Source: Amphibalanus amphitrite (Eukaryota; Arthropoda; Thecostraca; Balanomorpha; Balanidae). Taken from it: a stretch of DNA of 64,000 nucleotides. The notes below the pieces were generated by a model that did not search any database, was not told the DNA's origin, and saw only the letters and a list, made by a program, of their open reading frames with translations. The position numbers and the translations under genes are program-made. Below, one piece after another: positions 54,846 through 64,000 of the stretch (positions are counted from its first letter, which is position 1; the number at the start of each line of letters is the position of its first letter). The DNA is taken from NCBI RefSeq assembly GCF_019059575.1, contig NW_024882323.1, positions 124,001 through 188,000 on the forward strand, read 5' to 3'.

Positions 54846-55397
54846 AAAGGAGCATGTCAAAACACTACAGCGACTTACTAAGGCGGCGGGGGCACCAGCG
54901 TCGGACTAGCGCTACATCCTCGGGGATGTGAAACTAACCGACATCATCAGGAGGCACGCGCGGAGTGAGCTCCAGCAGCGACACCCCACGGACAAGGCCA
55001 TCGCCCACGCTGTGCTTACGTTTCTTATGTATGTGGGCGGCCGCCTAAGCCTGGTCGATGACGACCTGCTAACGGAGTGGGACGCACAATTAACATCCTT
55101 GCAGTCATGATCCGGGTCGAGGTGAGAGATGCCTCCTCATCCAGCGTGTCGTATGACGCGGAACGCCAGGCGGCGCGGCGGCGCGACAGGAGATGAACAT
55201 GGACGTGTTCAAGGAAGTTAGAGAGCGATCCTCTAATATAGGGCGCCCAACACTGGATCCATCGGTTCATGTCCGATCCATTGCTGGACGAGGACAGCGC
55301 GATAACCTCTCGGCAAGTCATCTACGAGATCCTCTGTCTCAAGTCAGGACAGGTGTCCTGACCTGACGGTGTTACGTTCCGTAATAGGCTCCGCAAG
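54846..55397. other. no recognised gene
   Basis: Sequence following the Ty3/Gypsy fragment. Short frames only, no domain recognised. Confidence 0.4.
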
Positions 55398-56800
55398 ATG
55401 ATGCTGGACCTGAAAGTGGCTCACGAGTCGGCCACGGACTACAGGAGATTATCAATCCTAGCCACTGTCGCCTTATACGCTGAAAAAATTGCAAGCTTCT
55501 TTGGGACCAGTCAGTATATGGCCAGAAAAGCTCGCCAGCTGAGAGAAAGTGGTGCAGTCCTGCCCGAACTTCACAAATCCAACAAGGGTGACGACGACAA
55601 GGAAAAGGTGATAGGTTTCCTTGAGTCTGATGATGTGAGCAGAATGCTTCCTGGCAAGAAAGATGTCATAGTGCATGATAAATATGGAGGGAATGTTAAG
55701 ATTCAAAAGCGACTGGTGATGGGTCGTCTAAAGGAAATTTATAATTTATACAAGAAAAAATGAGGACAATCAAAATAAAAGATTTTCTAGGTTTGCGTCA
55801 CTGCGACCAAAACACTGTGTTTAGCGGGTAGTTCTGGGACTCATGCTGTGTGCGTGTGCACGTACCATCAAAATCCCATTCTATTGATCGATGCGTTGGT
55901 ACTCGTGACCTGACAGAAGACGACTTTTTGGACCACGTTGTGTGGGATACTGCCAATCGTGACTGCATGATACAGGCATGTGTTCACTGTCCGGGCGGGG
56001 AGTGTGTACGAGTTTCTGAGTTTTGCGTCGAGCGATGGTGAAGGCAAAGACGATGTTAAGGACGACGAAGAACGATATAAGTAGTGGGTGAGTACAGACA
56101 GTTATTTACTGAAAGATATCACTGAAACCCTTGACGTGTGTCTAAGGTCCCTGAGCCGTCAAATCGAAAGCCTACCTCTGCACCATTACCACGCGCGGGC
56201 TCAGTCCGGGCATTTCTCACGCCTGAAGGACACTGTAGTAGACTTCACAGTGCATTGTACAATTACATCCGTAGTCCGTACGTCGCCTACTGGCGCGTTC
56301 AGGGGGAACTGCATCATCAAAGCTTCTGCGTGTTTCGGATGCCACTAAGCATGACACAGCCATAGTTCATGCATTCAATAACGAGATCATTTCCGAAATT
56401 CGAAGGAACGTTCCCGGCTTGAAAAAGTGCGCTTCTTTATGGATGGCTGTGCAGCTCAATACAAAAATAGGAAAAACTTTGTGAACATCTGGCACCACGA
56501 GCAGGACTTCGATGTTCCTTGCCAATGGAACTCCTTCGCAACCGCCCACGGCAAGGATGCCTGCGTCGGCATTGGTGGCACCGTCAAGCGAGCAGTCTAC
56601 CGAGAAAGTCTGTAACGTCCCATGCGTGAACAAATCCTGGGTGCCGAGACAATGTTTCGCTACCTCACCAAGCAGTTTGAGACGATAAGATTCATTTTTG
56701 TTTCAAAGGAAAAGGTCCAACAAACCGCACTGAAGCTTCATCATCGTTTTGCAAAGGCCCTGCTTATATAAGGGACAAAGGGCTTCCGTCGGTTCACACC
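55398..56800 (+). pseudogene. broken member of an uncharacterised repetitive invertebrate protein family
   Basis: First frame (55398-55763): KIASFFGTSQYMARKARQLRE, VIGFLESDDVSRMLPGKKDVI, IQKRLVMGRLKEIYNLYKK. Later frames: GTHAVCVC-like piece near 55835, HHYHARAQSGHFSRLKDTV near 56190, and FMDGCAAQYKNRKNFVNIWHHEQDFDVPCQW with FATAHGKDACVGIGGTVKR (56430-56600), then FVSKEKVQ. I recall this order (GT..M..KA...L; SR.MPGKKD; F.DGCA.QYKN...HGK..C.G.GG..KR) from multi-copy orphan proteins of invertebrates, possibly transposon-encoded. At least three frame changes and several stops, so it is dead. Function unknown. Confidence 0.55.
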
Positions 56801-57535
56801 TGAAAGCCAATGCTCAATCATAGTTCGTTTCGTGAGATGATGGAGGTGTAATGTCCGCGCAGGCGAAAATATCTGGTTCGCCTCATTCGTGCCTCCCCGA
56901 CACCCGAAACCATCCATGCCGATGGGCTGTCTTATTGACAAATAGCTCGCGTTTGTCAGTTGTCAGCGTCCAGTTCCGGACGGCCCGCTAACTCGGCAAC
57001 AAAAAAGCTACGCGTCTATCATTCCTGCGCTCCCATCTCCTCCCACCGTCGCACGGTATGTGCCAATCTACAATGGTAGGTATCTAGCATTTACAACGTG
57101 GTGGTCGTCCCCACCGGTAGGTATTTCCCTGAAAACCAATACAGGGCAATTGAAAGGGGATAGACCAATGGGGCAGTACAGATCGGACCAAGCCCAACGT
57201 AGCGTATATTATTTGTGTAGCAACAATCATTATTAACGTAATATCCCGGAGGCTACCGATGAACGCCTCATCAATCATCCCTGGGGTGCCCACTGTCTGC
57301 TCATGCGTTTTGTATATATTGTTTAGCCTAGGGCGCTAGCCCACAATATATCGTCTAGCAACACAGGGCTCTAGCCCACAACTCTTATCCGTATTCCATC
57401 CGTGTGTCCTGAGAAGCGTTGTTGTGTCAAAACAAACAACTAAAAGTGTGCTCATCATTGCGTGTATGCATTACATGTGTGTCTTGCAGGTACGAACGAA
57501 TGTGTGGCGAAGTATTTGTCTAGCCGGCAGATTTA
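56801..57535. other. no recognised gene
   Basis: Mixed sequence. A short direct repeat (CTAGCCCACAA) lies at about 57330 and 57370. Confidence 0.4.
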
Positions 57536-59850
57536 CCGGGGTTACATGAGCGATCCGTTCCAAATGCGCACTACGCTAATGCGCATTAGCTCCCCACAAA
57601 CGGATCTACGGCACCGGTTACATGAGACTAATTCGTTTTATCTACGTCAAACGGATCTTGTTTGGCTCACCCGGGCTGACTCCTCGACGGCCGGTAATTC
57701 GCATCACAAACGGAATAGGATTAGCGTACAGTCATGGCGCAGTTGCGGCATTTACCGGGACGACTGAGCTAAATTTTAAATGCTTATATCATTTGATAGG
57801 CTCAAAAACATTTAAAATTAACATGAAATCAAAAAATGAAAACAAAGTTTTCTTGTTTTAACCCTCGCCCGTAAACGGCGATCTGCCACCTTCGCCCATG
57901 CAGGGGGGGGGGGTTGGTGCGACCCCCCCCCCCTTGGCGTTTGAAAACGGAGCGTCGTAGAGCTTAGCGGAAAAAACCAACGGATTGCTCTCAACGAGAT
58001 CTCGCGATTGGTGGTATATTTTTTGGTCCTAGGTCAACATTTGACCTACTTTTGACCGGTCAAAGGTCAAATTTTCGGAAAAATAGACTTTTTCAAATTT
58101 TCCGCGGCGATTGCGGCAAAACGGTGGGAGATATCGACTTAAAACCTTCACTATCATGTTTCTTGATCAATTCTCTATCGTTTGGTATGTATTTCGTTTC
58201 CCTAGCTCTAAAAATGGCGCGTTGGGAGCGCCGGAAGTCGGCAAGGTCACAGTCGGCGGCAGAAATTCGAAAAATCAAAATTTAAATTTTTGAAATCTGA
58301 TTGTATTTTTGGATTTGGGATGTCCATTTGCTTCCTATAGAAGCTAATATTGCTGCATATTCCCATTGAGGTGACAAGAATTAGCAAAATAGTGGTTCGG
58401 GCGCTTTTCAAAAATAGTACCGGACGCTGTTCCTCTTGTGACGTCATAGCTCCGTGACCTGACCTGACCCGGTCAAGTTTCTTATACCATATGATAGCCA
58501 ATACTTGCCCCAACATGCATGGGAAGTTTCATCACGATCCATCAACCGATGTCCGTACCACCGGCAGGAAACCTCGGGCGTTGGCACTCAGTTTGTGAAA
58601 ATCCGGCCGGAGGCTGTTCCCTTTGTGACGTCATAACTCCGTGACCTGACATGACCCGGTCAATTTTTTTTATCAAAAGATGCGCAAGGTTTGCCCCATA
58701 AGGTACCCAAAATTTGGCGGCGCTGCGCGCCGCCGTTTTTGCACTATTTCCGAAAAACCTCAGGGGGGGGGTTGCACCAACCCCCCCCCCCCCTACATGG
58801 GCGAGGGTTAAGTCAGTGGGCACTGATTCGCCATGCAGCGACAGCAGGGTGGTCAGAAAAAATTATCTATCAAAATATTTCATTCATTTTATTTCACATG
58901 CAAAGACTAAACCAAAATACCAACATTTTTTTGCTATTTTCTACGAGGCAGCCAATAAAAAAATTGTTAAGTATTTTGCATTTTGACGCTTCCAGTCAGC
59001 AAAGAATAGTTCTTGTGAAATACGGCCCGAATCGTGTGCCTCGGACGTTTCGGTTACATGAGCGATCCGTTCCAAATACGCACTACGCTAATTCGCATCA
59101 GCTCCCCAAGAACGCATTCAGTGCACCGACTACATGAGCAAATTCGTATCAGTGACGTCAAACGGATCTAGTTTGGCTCTCGGCCCGATGCGCATTACAA
59201 ACGGAATAGCATACAAATGTGGCGCACTTCCGTAGCAATAGAGGTGACTAAATTAAAAATTTATTATCTTATGTCTTTTTTGCATTTAATCTGCTCAAAA
59301 CATTCTCAATTAACTTAACAAAAAAAAAGTTGAACATAAAGTTGTCTTGCTTTGACTCATTGGGCAATTGCCTCTCTTGATTCGTCTGTAGTGCTGTCAG
59401 AAAAATGTTTCAACTGAAATTATGTGGATATTTACTATTTGGTTTTCACTATATTTATTGTTGAAAACTTGGCAAAATACCGACATATTTTTTTAAATAT
59501 TATTTCAAAAGAAGAAAATGAAAAAATACCTATTATTTTGCATTTTAATGTTTCTTTTTGCGAAGAAATAGTTCCTGTAATACGTATCTTGGTCCTATTC
59601 GCTTCTAAGCCTCTTTCTCAGCGGATTTTGTTCGGACCGCCGATTCGTATTAGCAGGTGGATACATGAGTCGGTAGTACGCTCCTGATTCGCATTAGCGG
59701 TGAATCCGATCTTGATACGTGTTTGCTTTGCTCATGTAACCGCGGATCGGATCGCCGATTCGTACTAGCAGGTGGCTACATGAGTCGGTAATGCGTTCCT
59801 AATTCGAATTAGCGGCTAAATACGTATTTACTGTGCTCATGTAACCCCGA
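57536..59850. mobile_element. composite element with CCGGGGTTACATGAGC termini and subterminal repeats
   Basis: Left end CCGGGGTTACATGAGC, right end inverted GCTCATGTAACCCCG. GGTTACATGAG or its complement recurs at about 57541, 57610, 59052, 59130, 59733 and 59838, interleaved with (A/T)ATTCG(C/T)ATTAGC motifs. 57536-57780 is repeated at 59051-59270, and a block of about 110 bases is duplicated at 59620-59740 and 59742-59850. No ORF. The target duplication is unclear. It was split by family A copy A4. Confidence 0.65.
57858..58811. mobile_element. TTAA element, family A, copy A4
   Basis: TTAA at 57858-57861 and 58808-58811. Ends CCCTCGCCC and GGGCGAGGG. G/C hairpins with loops TTGGTGCGAC and TTGCACCAA near both ends. 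About nine AGGTCA/TGACCT half-sites. No ORF. Intact TTAA pair. Confidence 0.85.
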
Positions 59851-60225
59851 TAATTGAGAGCAGGGATACCTCACTGCGAGCCAGCAGGGAGTTCATTCTG
59901 CTGCACCGGCCGCTCCTGGGGAGAGGCGGTTCTTGCTGGGCCCCGCAGCGGCCGACGCTGATTGGTCAGCCGCCGCTGCCGACTGCACTCTGCGCCCCGC
60001 CCAGCCGCCTACGCCGATCGGCTCAGCTGCGCGTGCAACCGCACGCCCCAGGTCGGTTCTGCATACGGGCGGCCAAAGCGCACCACCGCGGTGCTATTAG
60101 CGCCACCCCTCGGTGCGGGTCGTCCGAAGACCCGTGAGACACGAGAGGAACGACGGTACGTCAATCGTCATGCGCCGTTCGAGACAGATGGAGGCGCCAT
60201 CTGGGTCGCCGACAGCGCGGCCTGC
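59851..60225. repeat. GC-rich flank with a repeat copy (60069-60172)
   Basis: CGGCCAAAGCGCACCAC, GCGCCACC.CTCGG and GAGAGGAACGACGGT.CGTCA recur at 61923-62037, on the other side of the LTR element. Confidence 0.7.
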
Positions 60226-60230
60226 CGGAT

Positions 60231-61892
60231 TGATGTGTATGCGACTAACCGTAGTTGATAGATGGCGGCGCCCTCTATGGGGTTTTCAGGGAGCTGCCGC
60301 GGAGTGTGTGTCGTCTTGGCCGCGTGGCGGAGCTTGGCTTGGCCAGAGAATACAAGAATATTGCGATGACTTGATTGTGATTCATCAAATGGCGACGAGG
60401 ATGAGATTTGATTAAATTCGCTGCGAAAACGCCGCTGGAAGTGGGCTTGAGCATGATTTAGATGACGCAAGGCCTGGAGCACCAGAGGGCGGTGGCGCAT
60501 TCGTCGACGCCGGAAGATAAGGCCTGTAACAATGGCGTTTAACCAGGGTTTGCCGTCTTTGAAGCCGTTTGAGCGAGGTGGAGATTTTGACAGGTGGGCC
60601 AATGGTTTGAACTGTGATTTTGGTGCCTGTCAAATCACGGATTGCGAGCAAAAGAAGTGCACACTGCTACATCTGATGGGTCTGGATGTGCAGGACATTT
60701 TCCATGCTTTGCCAGAGGTCAGAGATGAGGAAAACCCAGGTCAAGATGTATATAAAGAAGCCTGTGCAAGGCTGCAGAAACACTTTAAGCCCAAAACAAA
60801 CAGTGTATGAGGGGTATAGATTTCACGAAATGTGTCAAGTTCAGGGTGAGTCAATAGAAGAGTTCATTTGTCGTTTGAGGATTCAAGCAGGAAAGTGTGG
60901 ATTTGAGCCAAGGGAGATGGAAATGCACGTGTGTGACAGGGCAGTCAGTGGGTGTCACCACTTGGAACTGCGGCAGAAGCTCCTCAGCCAGCAGGACCTG
61001 TCTGTGGAGAGGATCATGGAAATGGCTTTTACATATGAACTGAGTCGTCAGCAAGCTCAGGCCATGAGTATGACCACTGGCGGAGCGTCGGTGAACTTCA
61101 GCCAGCGAAGAGGTCAGCACCAGCCTGCAGGAGGTCAGCACCAGTCGGCAGGAGGTCAGCACCAGTCGGCAGGAGGTCAGCACCAGCCGGCAGGGCACCG
61201 GGTGCCCCAAGGACAACAAGGGCAAAGGCAGGGGTCATGTGACAGGAGCGTGTCTGTGGGTGATGAGGTTTTTGTACAGGATGTGATGGTCGGGCAGCGA
61301 TGGACCGCCGGGGTCGTCACAGGTGTGTCCGATCACATGTGTGATGTGAAGTTGTGCGACGGGCGTGAGTACCGCAGACATATAGATCATGTACGGCGGA
61401 GATTTGCGAGTGTAGGAGAATGTCCGACTCCGCCAAGTGTGACGCTGTCGCCGTCTGCGTTTTCGGATCCGTCCGATCTGCAGAATCGCGGTGTCAAGGA
61501 GGCATCACGTTCCTCTGATGTGTCGCGCGCAACTGCCGATGTGCCGCGCGCAACTGCTGATGTGCCGTCGGCTGTGGTACTGACGGAGCCGCCTGTTGAG
61601 GTCGCTGTTCCGCCCAGCTCCCCAGCTCCTCAGCTACGCCGATCGAGCCGCGTGTCTCGACCGCCGGAGCGGCTCGACCTATAGGGTCAGGTGTAGCGGT
61701 GTATGTATGTGTTAGTTAAGAACTGGGGGAGGAGTTGATGTGTATGCGACTAACCGTAGTTGATAGATGGCGGCGCCCTCTATGGGGTTTTCAGGGAGCT
61801 GCCGCGGAGTGTGTGTCGTCTTGGCCGCGTGGCGGAGCTTGACTTGGCCAGAGAATACAAGAACATTGCGATGACTTGATTGTGATTCATCA
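60231..61892 (+). mobile_element. non-autonomous Ty3/Gypsy-like LTR retrotransposon, young fossil
   Basis: LTRs 60231-60387 and 61736-61892 (157 bp each, TG...CA) differ at about two places. The 5-bp target duplication CGGAT is perfect (60226-60230, 61893-61897). After the left LTR comes a TGGCGACGAGG primer-site-like motif; a purine tract (GGGGGAGGAG) precedes the right LTR. The interior carries a gag-like region (FKPKTNSV, YRFHEMCQVQGESIEEFICRLR) with a QHQPAGG-type repeat, then a pol-tail-like region (DEVFVQDVMVGQRWTAGVVTG) ending RRSSRVSRPPERLDL. Protease, RT and integrase are not seen, so it depends on a helper. Broken, about one or two breaks in coding. LTR similarity suggests a recent insertion. 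Confidence 0.88.
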
Positions 61893-61922
61893 CGGATGAT
61901 GCGCGGAAGGTTCCGCGTGAGC

Positions 61923-62037
61923 GCGGCCAAAGCGCACCACTGTGGCGCTACTAGCGCCACCTCTCGGCTCTCGATGCTGACCAGTGACCGTCCGACGCTC
62001 GTGAGAGACAAGAGGAACGACGGTCCGTCATGCGACG
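61923..62037. repeat. right copy of the repeat that flanks the LTR element
   Basis: Matches 60069-60172 in the same orientation. The LTR element with its own target duplication lies between the two copies. Confidence 0.7.
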
Positions 62038-62702
62038 CCGCTGACAGAGCCGCTGAAAGCTGACGCGCCACCGCCGCAGCTCGGCCTGCTCGGTACAAGT
62101 CCAGCTCGGTCTGCTCAGTACAGGTCAGCGTCACGCCATCGCTGCAGCTCCAATACAGACGGTTCGCCATGCGCCGCCGGACAGAGCCGCTGGTCCCCTG
62201 CGAGCTGCCGCCGCCATGCTGCAGCTGCAGCAACGCCGCTCGGCTGTAACCGATCGATTGTTGTGCACTGCACTGGGTGGCAGACGGTGCGGCACACACT
62301 GTCATTAGAGTTGCAGGCGTGTCCTAGACATGAGCCTCGTTTAGCAACAACGTAGTTTAGTAGGAACCCACATTTCGTGTTATTACAGAGGGAAAATAGT
62401 CATGTTCCCGACAGTAGGAGAATACACGCCCTCCACGGTCCGCGGTCGTTGCTATGAGCTCCATCATTACCATGTACCTAGTAACATCTCCTGAAATGCT
62501 GCTATGTGTTTGAGCATAGGTACGTCAACCCAGGAACATGGCTGTAAAATCAAGCCAATGGTCAGAGTGGTCTGAACTGGAAATGGCCAAAAGAAACTGA
62601 TGAAATGTTCTACATTTCAGCTGACATCAATCAGAAAATTACGCCATCTCAGGAACTGAAGATCATGGTTCAGGAGCTGAAAGCCAAGTGGTACACTCGG
62701 AT
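62038..62702. other. no recognised gene
   Basis: Begins with a short direct repeat (CAGCTCGG.CTGCTC.GTACA) near 62074 and 62102. 62605-62700 could be a short exon-like frame, without a known domain. Confidence 0.4.
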
Positions 62703-62894
62703 GCAGATTGATGTTCCACCACTCCCTACCCATCGGGCTCCCATGACTCAGCACTGGCTGCTGCCAGTGTTGCCTGCCCTCAGCGCTGCTCAGCACTGCC
62801 TGCCAGTGCCAGTGCTGCCAGTGCTGCCACTGACAGCAGCCAGCGCTGAGCCATGGGAGCCCGATGGGTAGGGAGTGGTGGAACATCAATCTGC
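62703..62894. repeat. long hairpin: perfect 43-bp inverted repeat with extended arms
   Basis: 62703-62745 and 62852-62894 are perfect reverse complements (CATGGGAGCCCGATGGGTAG... on the right arm). The pairing continues imperfectly inward for another 20-25 bases (ACTCAGCACTGGCTGCTGCC). The loop is made of GCTGCCAGTG-type repeats. A transcript would form a hairpin of about 65 bp. Confidence 0.93.
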
Positions 62895-63612
62895 CCCCGA
62901 GTGTACCTATAGTTTATTGGTCCTAGCTGCTGTAAAACGGCAAGCTGATACCTACGACTTTTAAAGAATTACATAACAGGACGGAAAACAGGATGGCTTC
63001 CGTCGGCGCCAGGCCCACCTCCGGCTGCCACTCCAGCCAGCAAGTCGCCGCCTGGGTCCGCCACAGTGTTCCATTTTTGGGAATTTTGGGTGGAAAATCA
63101 CACCTAATGGGTAAAATATTTTCATCCCCAAAACCAGGTAAATTGGAATTCTTTCATCTTTGAAAAATGCTCAACTCATGCTCAACAATTAACAGCCAGA
63201 TTACCAGATATACCTAGCAGCGCCATATAGACAGTTAGAATAGAACTTATAGGTTTGCTACATAATACATAATTTCCATGAAAAAAATCGAAATCAAGGC
63301 ACAAACCCAACAACTCACCCTGACTGACAACGAAAGAAAATAACCTTGCACACTTCCAGCTGTTAATAACAAATATGCGTTGAATGACCTTGATCACCTC
63401 AACTGTTTGTAAAAACCAGGCTTGTGTTCTGAATAAATGCTTTTGGATATTCATAACGACTATGATTAGTGGTTTGCTGCCAACGCAAAACGGATGAGCC
63501 GCTGCTTGCGCAAATTAAACACTACCTCTGCATTTCGCTTTTGACTAAGTTGCGCAGGATACGCCTACAAAATTTTCATCTTTGGACCCGCAGTCAGCTG
63601 GGCACACCCTGG
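62895..63612. other. no recognised gene
   Basis: AT-rich sequence without recognisable coding or repeat structure. Confidence 0.45.
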
Positions 63613-64000
63613 CACACCCTAGGGATGAATTTAAAACTTGCTTTGCTCTAACTTCTTTCATATACAAAGTAGGGGTATGAGACAGGTACCAACTTATTCT
63701 ACATTCATTTCTGATCCTATTGTATCAATTTCACCACAAATTATGTCCGTCAATGGCTTCTAGAGGACTTTAAAGCTCGATGCGTCGGGCCTGGCAGAGG
63801 TCCAAGATGAGAAAAGCCACCCTGCGCACACCCTAGGGATGAATTTAAAACTCCGCGGGCTCTGGCTGGTTTCATAGGTAAAATAATGTTTTGAGACCGA
63901 TGCCAATATATTCTGCGTTTATTTCTGATCCTATCGCATTAATTTCGCCACAAATTATGTCCGTCAATGGCTTCTAGAGGACTTTAAAGCTCGAGGCGTC
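63613..64000. repeat. tandem repeat, unit about 214 bp, cut by the window end
   Basis: The unit starts at CACACCCTAGGGATGAATTT (63613) and again near 63827. The shared block ATTATGTCCGTCAATGGCTT and CTAGAGGACTTTAAAGCTCG occurs in both. Nearly two units are seen and the array may continue to the right. Confidence 0.9.

Overview
This is eukaryotic, most likely arthropod DNA. The host genes it carries are a Delta/Epsilon-type glutathione S-transferase split by introns, a tandem family of phospholipid scramblases, and the last exon of a C2H2 zinc-finger gene. Invertebrate-type mobile elements are dense. The mix (Helitron, DIRS-like tyrosine-recombinase elements, Ty3/Gypsy, hAT, PIF/Harbinger, P-element-like, several LINE remnants, many MITEs) would suit a crustacean such as a barnacle, but the species is inference only.

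Layout. 0-1 kb: 3' exon of a zinc-finger gene. 3.6-6.8 kb: a tandem GGAGTC-rich MITE array whose first unit is split by two adjacent TTAA-targeted elements. 7.9-22.1 kb: four tandem units of about 3.4 kb, each with one single-exon scramblase gene. Copy 1 starts the array, copy 3 has an in-frame TGA in place of a Cys codon, and copy 4 is a mosaic with a diverged 3' half. Two non-autonomous transposons lie only in the third intergenic spacer, and the other units show the empty sites. 22.3-24.3 kb: minus-strand GST gene, three coding exons, 219 aa, with two MITEs in an intron. 25-27 kb: a palindromic MITE and a second TTAA element. 27.9-32.9 kb: a hAT element bounded by 9-bp inverted termini and a perfect 8-bp target duplication. 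It contains a TTAA element inside its coding part and, in its 3' part, a mirror-symmetric block of TA microsatellites and 20-bp palindromes.

33-62 kb is a graveyard of element fragments: SGNH-type ORFs and tyrosine-recombinase/RNase H pieces of DIRS-like elements, LINE endonuclease and ORF1 pieces, two Helitron pieces, a PIF/Harbinger transposase, a P-element/THAP9-like transposase, a Tc1/mariner N-terminal piece, a Ty3/Gypsy pol fragment and a young non-autonomous LTR element with intact LTRs and target duplication. A 260-aa ORF at 47 kb, with a basic N-terminus and no recognised family, stands out. A perfect 231-bp palindrome lies at 48.1 kb and a long hairpin at 62.7 kb. The window ends in a tandem repeat of about 214 bp.

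Most striking: a family of TTAA-flanked elements (four copies, about 0.95-1.2 kb) with oligo-G/oligo-C hairpins near both ends and an interior packed with AGGTCA half-sites, the core motif bound by nuclear receptors. I do not recognise this combination as a described family.
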